A stretch of 13,540 bases of DNA from CAIVAT01 sp964387205 (GTDB taxonomy: Bacteria > Bacteroidota > Bacteroidia > Bacteroidales > FEN-979): positions 1 through 13,540 of the forward strand of contig CAYLVY010000098.1 in the NCBI GenBank assembly GCA_964387205.1. Direction: 5' to 3'. This document shows, piece by piece, positions 1-7,873 of the stretch (the first letter of the stretch is position 1; every line of letters begins with the position of its first letter). The position numbers and the translations under genes are program-made. The notes under the pieces were generated by a model that worked only from the letters and a program-made list of their open reading frames with translations, ran no database searches and was not told the origin of the DNA.

Positions 1-10
1 AATTATCAGG

Positions 11-712
11 TCATGCCGGGGCAAAAACCTCCTGCAATACATGCAGTGATTCTACGCCATAAAAACCGGGAAGGTGCATCCGGTAATACGTTATCAGCAA
101 TTCCAGAAGGTTTGTCGTTGCAAAAGGTGCAACCGGCTTGCCCGTAGCAAAACTCCGGCTTCGGATCCCTTCGAGATAATCGGGATGGTCGGGTACCGTC
201 GCCTGAAAAATCCCTTCTCGAAGGTTGAACACCGGAGTTTCGGCAGAATAGTTCATCCGCGGATGAATGCCGAGATGGTGCATCAGGTCATAGGTGAAGC
301 GGATATGAAAGAGCGGGATGCCATCCTCCAGTGCATCGAGGTCGAGGCATTGTTGCCAAAGAAACCTGAAAAGGGCTGCGTTGGGCTCCTCTTCCCGGAT
401 CGTCCGGTACGCCAGTTCATTGATGAAGACTGCCACCGCGCTCTTGCGGATGTCGAAAGGAATGGTGCGAAATGTTTCGGCTACCGACACTTCACGGATG
501 GAGTGCAGTGTCGCCCGTTCCCGGAAGGTTACTTCCAGTGCAAGCAGGTTCATGGGCTGAAAAAGACCCGGTTTCATGCGGCTTCCGCTTTTGCGAACAC
601 CCCTGATCAGGTACGACTGATTCCCGAACATTTCGGTGTAAATCCGTACAATCATACTTGTATCGGAATACTTCAGCGAATGAAAAACGATGCCCCGCGT
701 GGAATGCCACAT
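11..712 (-). CDS. recO: DNA repair protein RecO
   Basis: RecO works in RecFOR-dependent recombinational repair. It binds single-stranded DNA, displaces SSB together with RecR, and helps load RecA onto gaps. The 233-residue product has the usual family length. The N-terminus (MWHSTRGIVFHSLKYSDTSM, residues 1-20) is the typical opening of the RecO OB-fold, which continues to about residue 80 through the basic stretch IRGVRKSGSRMKPG. A helical C-terminal domain follows (FINELAYRTIREEEPN onward). I see no CxxC zinc-finger cysteines; some RecO proteins carry them and others do not. The ATG overlaps the stop of the upstream porZ gene by one base (TAATG), which fixes the start and suggests translational coupling. 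It is the last gene of a minus-strand run; what follows lies outside the window. Assignment is by sequence pattern, without a database search. Confidence 0.93.
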   Translation of the reverse strand: MWHSTRGIVFHSLKYSDTSMIVRIYTEMFGNQSYLIRGVRKSGSRMKPGLFQPMNLLALEVTFRERATLHSIREVSVAETFRTIPFDIRKSAVAVFINELAYRTIREEEPNAALFRFLWQQCLDLDALEDGIPLFHIRFTYDLMHHLGIHPRMNYSAETPVFNLREGIFQATVPDHPDYLEGIRSRSFATGKPVAPFATTNLLELLITYYRMHLPGFYGVESLHVLQEVFAPA

Positions 713-3039
713 TACCTGACGAAAAGGATCCGGGTGACGATCTTTTCTGAGGCATCATCATTAGCCGCAAATACCAGGTAAACACCGGTGTTGGCCTTGC
801 GGCCATCGAAATTTCTGCCATCCCAGACCGCCTGCCCACCTTCTGCGCGGGTCGAATAGACAGTCACGCCGTTGACATCCGTGATACGCACCTGGGCGTT
901 GTTTACCAATCCCTTGATGGCGATGTAACCTTCGTAATCGGGCTTCACCGGGTTGGGGAAGGCGTAAACATCTCCGAATTCATCGTTGGCTGGGGTGGCA
1001 GAAGAGCGAAAGCTGATCACTCCCTTATCGGTACCAAAAAATACCTCACCATCCTGGCTGATCGTCATGCAGGTGATGCGATCGCTGAGCAAAGGGCTGT
1101 TCTCCGTCGTGAAATGGTAGATCTGTTTAGTGCCGTCTTCAGAGAAAAGAAAAACCCCTCCGCGATCGGTACCCAACCATTTCCGGTTAGCGCCATCCAC
1201 CGCGATAGCTGTCACGGTTTCATTTTCCAGCAAATACTGCACATATCCTCCCTGGGTAACAAGAATCCGCTGACAATCGAAGTTTCGACCTGAAAAAACA
1301 TCTTCCGGGTTGTAGAATACAGCAATCCCTTTTTCGGTTCCAATCCAGATCTCGCCGTTTTTGTCTTCGGCTATCGCAAACACATTATTGCCGGGAATAT
1401 TCCCGCTTCCGACCGAACTGTTGAGCAATTTGGCCTGGTAATCGGCAGGACTGTTCGATTTGTCGTTCTCCCTGAATACCAGCAGCGAATTGGGGTTCAT
1501 GTTCCCATAACGCATTTGTATCCATTTCTGTCCATGCTGATCGGCCATGATCATGCCCAGATCATTTTCATTTACGATGGGAACGGTATAGCCTGTCCAT
1601 TGATCGCCGGTTTTCCGGGAAATGCAACTGTTGTTGTGAGAATTGACCACCCAGAGGTTGCCTTTGGAGTCGAATGCGAGGCCTCCTACCCTTATATCGG
1701 AAGTGTCGGATGAGGTATGGTGCTTCAGTGTACTGTTTTTCTCTGTGTACCGGCGAATGGCAGAGTCGTTCAGGATTTCGGTCACCCCTTTTCCATAGGA
1801 GGCGGCAAAAACATGTTTCGGGTTGGACGGATTGACCGCAAGGGCTACAATGTCATGTGTCTGCCCTAACACCGGGTTATTGTAGGCGCCCAGGTTATAC
1901 CAGTCGGAGTTGTTGAAATGATAAACCTGCGGTTGGGTGAACAGCGGAATGAAGGAGGCATCCCGTCCGCCCGGGGCGATATATACATCATTGTTTGCAC
2001 TGGCCATGCTGAAAGCCAGCGCTGTGGCAGGTCCGCCAAGATTGATCCGGGTATAACCCCGTGCAGCTTCATAGCGGATCAGGCCGGAGTAGGTGTCGCC
2101 TACCCAGAAGGCTTTTTCGGTATCCTCCATGGCATCGAGCGGGAATGGGGCGCCGGGCTGATAATCCCAGATGGTCAGATGTTCCTGCAAAGCCGTATTG
2201 AAAATCAATACATAATAACTGCAGGTGATGACAAGATGATCCTCGTTGCTGCGGAGTTGCAGGATCGTGGTGTAATTCTTTAGCGGGAAACGGCTCCAGG
2301 ATTTTCCGGCATAAGAATACAGCGTATCGGAAGCGGAACCCGATGAACGTTTATTCACCACGACCCGCCCGGCAAAGAAGGTGATGGTATTATAGGAGGA
2401 ACCGGTATCGATGCGCTCCTCTTTCCGCCAGGAGGCGAAATTGGAAAGGTTCGGGTCATTCAGGTTGGCACGGTATAACCCTTTTTCGGTGGCAGCATAG
2501 AGGGTGTCGCGGTCATCCCTGGTCAGGGAGAGGACATTGACCTGGCTTCCGTTCGGCCCGATGTAATAGGTTTCCCTGATCTCCTCCCTGATGATATCCA
2601 GTACCACAATCCCGAATCCGGTGGAGAGATAGGCATATTGGCCGATAAAGTATATATGGTTGATCGTCTTGTTGCCCAGAATCGATTTCCGCTTGATGTC
2701 AGATATGTTGATGATCCTTCCCTCTTTGATCAGGTCAATGTTGGCATTGGTGTAAGCGACCACCAGGGTGCTGTAGTCTTTATTATATTGAATGGCGCTG
2801 ATGCCGATATCGGAAAGCCCGGAAATCCTGGTTATCCTTCCGATGCTGTTGTCCTCCCTGTTCCAGTAAAAAACCGCGAATGGGGTACTGGCATAAATGC
2901 GGTGGCCGGCATCGGTGACCGCATTGACCCGGGAGTATGGCAACTGATCACGCCACTGGCCAATAGGGACCTGTGCCGATAACGTGTTTGCTGAAAACAA
3001 GGGGAGGAGGGCGGTCAGAAAGCAGATAAGTTTTTTCAT
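712..3039 (-). CDS. porZ: PorZ-like type IX secretion attachment-complex protein (two beta-propellers plus T9SS CTD)
   Basis: In Porphyromonas gingivalis PorZ is a surface protein of the PorU-PorV-PorQ-PorZ complex. That complex cleaves T9SS cargo and attaches it to anionic LPS; PorZ is reported to bind the LPS. The 775-residue product here has the same size and layout. Residues 1-22 form a signal peptide ending SANTLSA, followed by QVPIGQWRDQLPYSRV, the typical start of the PorZ N-terminal propeller. Propeller blades follow, with repeated W/F-x-GT-x-x-G motifs clearest at 564-575 (IWIGTEKGIAVF), 621-632 (WLGTDRGGVFLF) and 667-677. A type A T9SS C-terminal domain spans about 692-775: YAFPNPVKP, then VRITDVNGVTVY, VWDGRNFDGRKANTGVYL and a basic end. 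No TAnnTTTG box is visible in the 85 bp upstream, so it is probably transcribed with the epimerase gene. The stop overlaps the recO ATG. A generic two-component-type propeller protein with a CTD is the alternative; the N-terminus and recO linkage favour PorZ. Confidence 0.85.
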   Translation of the reverse strand: MKKLICFLTALLPLFSANTLSAQVPIGQWRDQLPYSRVNAVTDAGHRIYASTPFAVFYWNREDNSIGRITRISGLSDIGISAIQYNKDYSTLVVAYTNANIDLIKEGRIINISDIKRKSILGNKTINHIYFIGQYAYLSTGFGIVVLDIIREEIRETYYIGPNGSQVNVLSLTRDDRDTLYAATEKGLYRANLNDPNLSNFASWRKEERIDTGSSYNTITFFAGRVVVNKRSSGSASDTLYSYAGKSWSRFPLKNYTTILQLRSNEDHLVITCSYYVLIFNTALQEHLTIWDYQPGAPFPLDAMEDTEKAFWVGDTYSGLIRYEAARGYTRINLGGPATALAFSMASANNDVYIAPGGRDASFIPLFTQPQVYHFNNSDWYNLGAYNNPVLGQTHDIVALAVNPSNPKHVFAASYGKGVTEILNDSAIRRYTEKNSTLKHHTSSDTSDIRVGGLAFDSKGNLWVVNSHNNSCISRKTGDQWTGYTVPIVNENDLGMIMADQHGQKWIQMRYGNMNPNSLLVFRENDKSNSPADYQAKLLNSSVGSGNIPGNNVFAIAEDKNGEIWIGTEKGIAVFYNPEDVFSGRNFDCQRILVTQGGYVQYLLENETVTAIAVDGANRKWLGTDRGGVFLFSEDGTKQIYHFTTENSPLLSDRITCMTISQDGEVFFGTDKGVISFRSSATPANDEFGDVYAFPNPVKPDYEGYIAIKGLVNNAQVRITDVNGVTVYSTRAEGGQAVWDGRNFDGRKANTGVYLVFAANDDASEKIVTRILFVR

Positions 3040-3124
3040 GTAAGCGTTTGATGCTGAATTCGGTTCTTGCGATTGAAAACTTGATTACGATAAACGGATT
3101 TTTCAGGGCGTTATTGCACGGTTT

Positions 3125-4141
3125 TCAGTGACTGTCATGATGGTCCCGGAGAAAGAACTGACAAAAATCACGGATGGTTTCGTCCGTTTTACGGAATTGA
3201 AAACCGGTGGCGCGGATAAGTTTTTCAGAAGAGTAACTATATCCCCGGATGGCTGTCCCGGCGATCTCCCTGGTAATGGCCGGCCGGGTCCCTTTCAGGA
3301 AGGCCCTTACCGCTTCTGCCCGCCAGGCGAATCCGGCAAGTTGCGCAGGAACCCTTATCACCGGTGGCTTTTTCCCGAATTGCTGTGCCATCATGGAGAA
3401 TAATTCATAATAGGTCAGATTTGCTGAAGAGCAGATGAATCTTTCACCGAAATGGTTGCCTTCCGTCAGCAGTATCATGGCTGATGCCACATCGCGGACA
3501 TCCACGTAGCCGTTCATTCCTTCCGTGTAAAACGGCATACCCTTGTACGAGAGCCTGAACAAAGCCGAATTCTCCTGCCAGAATCCCGGGCCAAGGATAA
3601 CCGAAGGGTTGATGATCACCGCCCGGAGCCCCTCTTCCATTCCGCGCCAAACCTCCCGCTCGGCGCCATATTTACTGATACTGTATTCGGAATTCTGTTT
3701 CGAAGGAACCCAATAGGTCTCCTCGGTGCATGCCTCATTGCTTGATGCCCTTCCCAGTGTCGCAATTGAACTTACATGACAGAATTGCGCTACTCCGGCA
3801 GCAATGGAGAGGTCAACCAGCATAGCCGTTCCTCCCGTGTTCACACGGTGCATCTCCTTATGATCAGATGCGTGAAACGAAACTTTGGCCGCCGTGTGAT
3901 AAACGGTGGAAACCCCTTCCAGCGCTTCCTCCAACAACCCCTGATCGGTCAGGGAGGCCTCCCTCCATTCCACCTTTGACAGCCAATAATCCGCATCGGG
4001 CTCATAGTAAGAAAAGATGTGCCTGACCCGTTCCGTATGATTGTTGGCACGATGAATTGCCCGTACACGGTGCCCGCGGTGCAGTAAACTGAGCAACAAG
4101 TGAGAGCCGAGAAGTCCGGTCGCTCCGGTGACGAGGATCAT
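3125..4141 (-). CDS. NAD(P)-dependent epimerase/dehydratase family protein (extended SDR, DFR/3-beta-HSD-like)
   Basis: This is a 338-residue extended short-chain dehydrogenase/reductase. The N-terminal Rossmann motif GATGLLG is at residues 6-12 and the catalytic YxxxK is Y153-K157 (YSISK), with serines at 124-125 (HVSS). INPSVILGPG follows at about 177-186, as in dihydroflavonol-4-reductase or 3-beta-hydroxysteroid dehydrogenase-like enzymes. The substrate cannot be read from sequence; nucleotide sugars, aldehydes or ketones are all possible. The frame stays open for another 30 codons upstream, but I start at 4141. There MILVTGATG begins directly at the first beta strand, and a TAnnTTTG box lies about 21 bp upstream, inside the would-be extension. 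The extension (MEKQGGNSRVHYEVRECSN...) is unlike the family. It is first in the minus-strand run epimerase-porZ-recO and may share their transcript. A role in envelope or glycan chemistry related to PorZ would be speculation. Confidence 0.82.
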   Translation of the reverse strand: MILVTGATGLLGSHLLLSLLHRGHRVRAIHRANNHTERVRHIFSYYEPDADYWLSKVEWREASLTDQGLLEEALEGVSTVYHTAAKVSFHASDHKEMHRVNTGGTAMLVDLSIAAGVAQFCHVSSIATLGRASSNEACTEETYWVPSKQNSEYSISKYGAEREVWRGMEEGLRAVIINPSVILGPGFWQENSALFRLSYKGMPFYTEGMNGYVDVRDVASAMILLTEGNHFGERFICSSANLTYYELFSMMAQQFGKKPPVIRVPAQLAGFAWRAEAVRAFLKGTRPAITREIAGTAIRGYSYSSEKLIRATGFQFRKTDETIRDFCQFFLRDHHDSH

Positions 4142-4162
4142 GGGGATGAATGATGAACCATA

Positions 4163-4170
4163 CAAAAGTA
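4163..4170 (-). promoter_or_regulatory. Bacteroidota -7 box for the epimerase gene
   Basis: On the minus strand this reads TACTTTTG, an exact match to TAnnTTTG. It sits 21 bp before the ATG at 4141, giving a predicted leader of roughly 15 nt. No convincing -33 TTTG element is visible at the right spacing. Confidence 0.55.
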
Positions 4171-4266
4171 AACAATTTGAACACTCACGAACTTCATAAT
4201 GAACACGGGAGTTCCCGCCTTGTTTTTCCATTCGCGGAATACTTCTGCATTTGTAAACCTTTTCTG

Positions 4267-4274
4267 TAATTTTG
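4267..4274 (+). promoter_or_regulatory. Bacteroidota -7 box for sufE
   Basis: TAATTTTG matches TAnnTTTG exactly and lies 16 bp before the sufE ATG. A TTTG is present at 4250-4253, but it is closer to the -7 box than the usual spacing. Together with the box at 4163-4170 it makes the 4142-4290 gap a divergent promoter region. Confidence 0.55.
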
Positions 4275-4290
4275 CAAAAAACATCCCAGA

Positions 4291-4719
4291 ATGACTATCC
4301 CCGAAAAAGAGGCCGCAATCATTGCCGAATTTGAGATGTTCGACGAATGGATGGATAAATACAACTACCTGATCGAGCTTGGGAAGAACCTCCCGGTCAT
4401 CGATGATCAATACCGTACCGATCAGTATCTCATCACCGGCTGCCAGAGCAAAGTGTGGCTCCACGCCTCCATGAAGGATGGAAAGGTCTTTTTTACTGCC
4501 GACAGCGATGCCATCATCACCAAAGGCATTGTCAACCTGCTCATCCGGGTTCTTTCGGGAGAATCTCCTGAAGATATCCTCCATACCAACCTGGATTTTA
4601 TCCGGCAGATCGGATTGAATGAACATTTATCTCCTACCCGCAGCAATGGCCTTACCTCTATGGTCAAGCAGATGAAACTGTATGCCACGGTTTTTAAAAT
4701 GAAGGGAGATCAGATATGA
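4291..4719 (+). CDS. sufE: SufE family cysteine-desulfurase sulfur acceptor
   Basis: SufE accepts persulfide sulfur from the cysteine desulfurase SufS and passes it to the SufBCD scaffold for Fe-S cluster assembly in the cytoplasm. The 142-residue product matches the usual SufE length. The sulfur-accepting cysteine is C51 in the loop ITGCQSKVW. The surrounding family pattern is visible: an N-terminal helix (AAIIAEFEMFDEWMDKYNYLIELGKNLP), DSDAIITKGIVNLLIRVLSGESPEDI at about 71-96, and the C-terminal LSPTRSNGL with a closing helix. A TAnnTTTG box precedes the gene, which leads a plus-strand run followed 27 bp later by a DUF59/SufT-like gene. The partner sufS and sufBCD genes are not in the window, so the SUF genes are at least partly dispersed here. 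Confidence 0.93.
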   Translation: MTIPEKEAAIIAEFEMFDEWMDKYNYLIELGKNLPVIDDQYRTDQYLITGCQSKVWLHASMKDGKVFFTADSDAIITKGIVNLLIRVLSGESPEDILHTNLDFIRQIGLNEHLSPTRSNGLTSMVKQMKLYATVFKMKGDQI

Positions 4720-4746
4720 ACCTGCATTAGTTATGATATCGGAAAA

Positions 4747-5082
4747 ATGCCAGCCATGCCAGTAAACCCTGAATATACCCCGTTTGAAGCTGCCGTGATC
4801 GCCGCCATGCGCTCGGTTTATGATCCTGAGATCCCGGTCAATATTTACGACCTGGGATTGATCTACAACCTGAAGATTGATCCGGAGTCCCATGATGTTG
4901 AAATCCTGATGACCCTGACCACCCCCAATTGTCCTGTGGCCGAAGATATGCCCGGACAGGTGATGGAAGCGGTCGGGATGGTGGAAGGTGCCGGAAAAGT
5001 AAAGGTGGAACTTACTTTCGAACCACCCTGGGACAAGGATATGATCTCTGAAGCGGCGCTTCTTGAACTGGGATTGCTGTAA
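4747..5082 (+). CDS. DUF59/MIP18 family protein, SufT-like Fe-S assembly factor
   Basis: The 111-residue protein consists essentially of one DUF59 (MIP18-like) domain. Family members include SufT, which helps maturation of Fe-S proteins, and PaaD of the phenylacetyl-CoA epoxidase cluster. Hallmarks are visible: DPEIPVNIYDLGLIY at residues 26-40, the conserved cysteine C62 in TTPNCPVAEDMP, and the C-terminal EPPWDKDMISEAA at about 92-104. It follows sufE by 27 bp, and no phenylacetate genes are present, so the Fe-S role is much more likely than PaaD. An in-frame ATG three codons downstream (4756) is an alternative start. The 120-bp gap after the stop contains two inverted repeats and the dxs promoter box, so transcription may partly end before dxs. 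Confidence 0.88.
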   Translation: MPAMPVNPEYTPFEAAVIAAMRSVYDPEIPVNIYDLGLIYNLKIDPESHDVEILMTLTTPNCPVAEDMPGQVMEAVGMVEGAGKVKVELTFEPPWDKDMISEAALLELGLL

Positions 5083-5083
5083 C

Positions 5084-5111
5084 CCGGGCAGTTCAGGACT
5101 TCTTTGCCCGG
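5084..5111 (+). repeat. GC-rich inverted repeat just after the SufT-like stop codon
   Basis: CCGGGCA (5084-5090) and TGCCCGG (5105-5111) form a perfect 7-bp stem with a 14-nt loop, two bases after the TAA stop. No T-run follows, so it is not a textbook intrinsic terminator. It could protect the mRNA 3' end or attenuate read-through into dxs. Confidence 0.5.
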
Positions 5112-5112
5112 C

Positions 5113-5146
5113 GTGTATCAGCTGTATCGCATGTGACCAGATACAC
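5113..5146 (+). repeat. Second inverted repeat upstream of dxs
   Basis: GTGTATC (5113-5119) and GATACAC (5140-5146) are perfect inverted copies separated by 20 nt. A further GTATC lies at 5124-5128. The repeat lies between the first hairpin and the dxs -7 box, so it could be RNA structure on a read-through transcript or a binding site upstream of the dxs promoter. Confidence 0.4.
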
Positions 5147-5173
5147 AGGTTATTCTATATGTCATTTCTTTCG

Positions 5174-5181
5174 TACTTTTG
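5174..5181 (+). promoter_or_regulatory. Bacteroidota -7 box for dxs
   Basis: TACTTTTG is an exact TAnnTTTG match. A transcript start about 7 nt downstream would fall near 5188. That rules out a translational start at TTG 5179 and favours ATG 5203 over ATG 5191 or 5197. Confidence 0.55.
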
Positions 5182-5202
5182 CCTGCCTTAATGCTGATGC
5201 AG

Positions 5203-7095
5203 ATGTTTCCGATACCGGGACCGATTTTATCCAACATTGATTCTCCTGCCGACCTGAAAAAGCTGGAAGTGGAGGATCTGCCCGCTCTGTGCTCCGAGAT
5301 CCGTCAATTCATCATCGAAGTGATGTCGGTCAACCCCGGACACCTCGGGGCCAGTCTCGGCGCCGTGGAACTGGCGGTGGCCCTCCACTATGTGTATGAT
5401 ACCCCTTTCGACAAGATCATCTGGGATGTAGGCCATCAGGCCTATGCCCACAAGATCATCACCGGCCGCCGCGACCGGTTTGAGACGGTCAGGACCTTTA
5501 AGGGTTTAAGCGGTTTCCCAAAAATGTCGGAGAGCGAATACGATGCCTTTGGCGTCGGACACTCCTCCACTTCCGTTTCTGCAGCCCTGGGGATGGGAAT
5601 TGCCGCCGAACTCAGCGGCGAGACCAACCGGCAGCATGTGGCAGTGATCGGAGATGGAGCCATGACAGGCGGAATGGCTATGGAAGCCCTCAACAACGCC
5701 GGTGTCTCCAATGCTAACCTGCTGTTGATCCTGAACGACAACCAGATCGCCATCGATAAAAATGTAGGGGCAATTAAGGATTATCTGGCAGATATCGTTA
5801 CTTCAAAAACTTACAATAAATTCAAGGATAAGGTATGGCTGCTGATGGGCGGGGGAACCAGATACGGTAAAAACAGCCGCGCTATCGTGAAGCAGATCGG
5901 AAACGCATTGAAAACCACTATTCTGAAAAGCGGAAATTTGTTTGAAGCCTTTAACTTCCGCTATTTTGGCCCGGTTGACGGGAACGACGTCATCAGGCTG
6001 GTCAAACTGCTTGATGACCTCCGGAATATCAAAGGCCCGAAATTGCTTCATATTCATACTGTCAAAGGAAAAGGATTCGAAAAGGCGGAGAAAGATCAGA
6101 CCATTTATCATGCTCCCGGTCTTTTTGACAAGGAAACCGGAACAATCCGGGAAGATAAATGCCACGGCATGGCGCCGAAATATCAGACTGTTTTCGGCCG
6201 GACCATCATTGAACTGGCAGAAGCCAACCCCAAAATCCTTGGAATTACACCGGCCATGTCAACCGGATGTTCATTGAATATGATGATGAACCGGATGCCC
6301 GACCGTACCTTCGATGTTGGCATCGCGGAGCAGCATGCAGTTACCTTCAGCGCCGGTCTGGCAGCATCAGGGTACATCCCCTTTTGCAATATCTATTCAA
6401 CCTTTATGCAACGGGCTTACGACCAGATCATCCACGACGTGGCCCTCCAAAATTTGCATGTGGTTTTTTGCCTGGACCGAGGCGGATTGGTCGGCGAAGA
6501 CGGAGCGACCCACCATGGCGCCTTCGACCTGGCCTACCTGCGGTGTGTCCCGAATATGATCATCGCCTCTCCCATGAATGAGGAGGAACTGCGAAACCTG
6601 ATGTTTACAGCCCAGCTCGATGGCACTGGGCCGTTTGCCATCCGCTATCCGAAAGGACGCGGTGTGATGCCTGACTGGAAAAAACCCATGAAAAAAGTGG
6701 AGATCGGCAAAGGAAGGATAATTCGTGAAGGAGACCGGGTAGCATTGTTAACCATCGGCCATGTTGGAAATTACGCCGTTGAAGCCTGTAAGAAAATGGA
6801 GAAGCTGGGGATCAGTATCGGACATGTGGACCTGCGTTTTGTTAAACCGCTGGATGAAACATTGTTGCATGAAGTATTCAGGAAGTATGAGACAGTGATC
6901 ACTGTGGAAGATGGCACCATCCTGGGCGGCATGGGTAGTGCCGTGCTGGAGTTCATGGCTGTCCACGGTTACCATGCCAGGGTGATCAGGTTGGGGGTTC
7001 CCGACCAGTTTATCGAACAGGGAAAGGTGGAAGAGTTGCATAATCAATGCGGTTACGATACCGATGGAATTCTCAAAACCATTGCCGGATTATGA
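5203..7095 (+). CDS. dxs: 1-deoxy-D-xylulose-5-phosphate synthase
   Basis: DXS condenses pyruvate and glyceraldehyde-3-phosphate, with thiamine diphosphate, to DXP. This is the first step of the MEP isoprenoid pathway and also feeds thiamine and pyridoxal synthesis. The 630-residue product has the normal length. Visible motifs are PGHLGASLG at about 45-53, GHSSTS at 119-124, the TPP/Mg motif GDGAMTGG (150-157) ending in NDN (178-180), and GIAEQHAV with catalytic Glu376. Also present are LDRGGLVGEDGATHHG at about 424-439 and RYPKGRG at 481-487, and the C-terminal transketolase domain (VTVEDGTILGGMGSAV) is complete. The frame extends upstream to 5179, but that overlaps the -7 box. ATG 5203 gives MFPIPGPILSNIDSPADLKK, the usual short lead-in; 5191 and 5197 remain possible. 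It overlaps the following SDR gene by four bases (ATGA). Confidence 0.95.
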   Translation: MFPIPGPILSNIDSPADLKKLEVEDLPALCSEIRQFIIEVMSVNPGHLGASLGAVELAVALHYVYDTPFDKIIWDVGHQAYAHKIITGRRDRFETVRTFKGLSGFPKMSESEYDAFGVGHSSTSVSAALGMGIAAELSGETNRQHVAVIGDGAMTGGMAMEALNNAGVSNANLLLILNDNQIAIDKNVGAIKDYLADIVTSKTYNKFKDKVWLLMGGGTRYGKNSRAIVKQIGNALKTTILKSGNLFEAFNFRYFGPVDGNDVIRLVKLLDDLRNIKGPKLLHIHTVKGKGFEKAEKDQTIYHAPGLFDKETGTIREDKCHGMAPKYQTVFGRTIIELAEANPKILGITPAMSTGCSLNMMMNRMPDRTFDVGIAEQHAVTFSAGLAASGYIPFCNIYSTFMQRAYDQIIHDVALQNLHVVFCLDRGGLVGEDGATHHGAFDLAYLRCVPNMIIASPMNEEELRNLMFTAQLDGTGPFAIRYPKGRGVMPDWKKPMKKVEIGKGRIIREGDRVALLTIGHVGNYAVEACKKMEKLGISIGHVDLRFVKPLDETLLHEVFRKYETVITVEDGTILGGMGSAVLEFMAVHGYHARVIRLGVPDQFIEQGKVEELHNQCGYDTDGILKTIAGL

Positions 7096-7871
7096 AGAAA
7101 ACAGCTATGGTCACCGGGGCTTACGGAGCCATCGGAAAAGCGATCGTTACCGCCCTGGCCCGGAAAGATTACACGGTCTATCCCGCGGGAAGGGATGAAA
7201 ATAAACTCACGGCACTTTGCCATGAACTGACCGCATTGACAGGTAACCGCGATATTTACCCGGTATTTCTCGATCTTTCCCTCCGTGATGAAATCCGGCA
7301 GATGACCAGGCAATGGGACAAACCGCTCGACCTGCTTGTCAATAATGCGGCCACGGGACCAAAACAGCGGACGGAAACAGCGGATGGGACAGAAATGCAA
7401 TGGGCGGTAAATGTATTGTCCTATTTTCGTTTGACCGAGTGGCTGCATCCCTTAATGAAAGGGAGACCCGATGCGAGGATTGTCAATGTGGCCAGCTACT
7501 GGGCCGGAGGGCTTGATATACAGGATGTTGAATTCAGGATTCGTCGTTATGACAACGATGCTGTTTACCGGCAGGCCAAGCAGGCCAACCGGATGCTGAC
7601 AGCTGCCCATGCGAAGCTGCTTATCAATGATGGGATTACGGTAAATGCCTGCCATCCGGGAGATGTTAACTCCAAACTCAGTAATTCATTTGGTTTTGGA
7701 GGTCATGAAACGCCCGAACAGGGTGCTGCCACACCGCTCATGCTGGCTACAGATCCAGTGCTGAAGGGGAAGACCGGGCATTATTACGAACACATGCAGA
7801 AGGTATCCTGCCCGTTTTCTTCCAATGCCCCGGAAGTTGCAGCCCTGTATGATCTTTGCAAACAATATTGA
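7092..7871 (+). CDS. Classical SDR family NAD(P)-dependent oxidoreductase, retinol-dehydrogenase-like
   Basis: The 259-residue protein has the classical SDR layout. The cofactor motif TGAYGAIG is at residues 8-15 (a TGxxxGxG form), NNA at 84-86, catalytic S135 in VNVASYW, Y159 and K163 in YRQAK, and HPGDVNSKLS at about 188-197. The last motif resembles retinol dehydrogenase/WWOX-type SDRs. The substrate cannot be assigned. ATG 7092 is the chosen start because it overlaps the dxs stop (ATGA) and begins directly at the Rossmann strand. A start at 7047 would add 15 residues unlike the family and lie inside dxs. The ATGA overlap implies co-translation with dxs, so a link to isoprenoid-derived alcohols or aldehydes is conceivable but is inference. 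The gene ends two bases before the converging DUF169 stop. Confidence 0.85.
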   Translation: MKKTAMVTGAYGAIGKAIVTALARKDYTVYPAGRDENKLTALCHELTALTGNRDIYPVFLDLSLRDEIRQMTRQWDKPLDLLVNNAATGPKQRTETADGTEMQWAVNVLSYFRLTEWLHPLMKGRPDARIVNVASYWAGGLDIQDVEFRIRRYDNDAVYRQAKQANRMLTAAHAKLLINDGITVNACHPGDVNSKLSNSFGFGGHETPEQGAATPLMLATDPVLKGKTGHYYEHMQKVSCPFSSNAPEVAALYDLCKQY

Positions 7872-7873
7872 GG

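Noticed and set aside
74..781. 235-codon plus-strand open frame opposite recO
   Set aside because: It is entirely antisense to recO and the end of porZ, and its product has no recognisable domain; recO is clearly the real gene.
3040..3124. Possible separate promoter for porZ
   Set aside because: No TAnnTTTG match is present in the 85-bp gap, so co-transcription with the epimerase gene is the simpler reading.
4142..4231. 30-codon N-terminal extension of the epimerase
   Set aside because: It contains the gene's own -7 box and precedes the canonical MILVTGATG start without family resemblance.
4138..4626. 162-codon minus-strand open frame opposite sufE
   Set aside because: It is antisense to sufE and covers the sufE promoter; the translation resembles nothing known.
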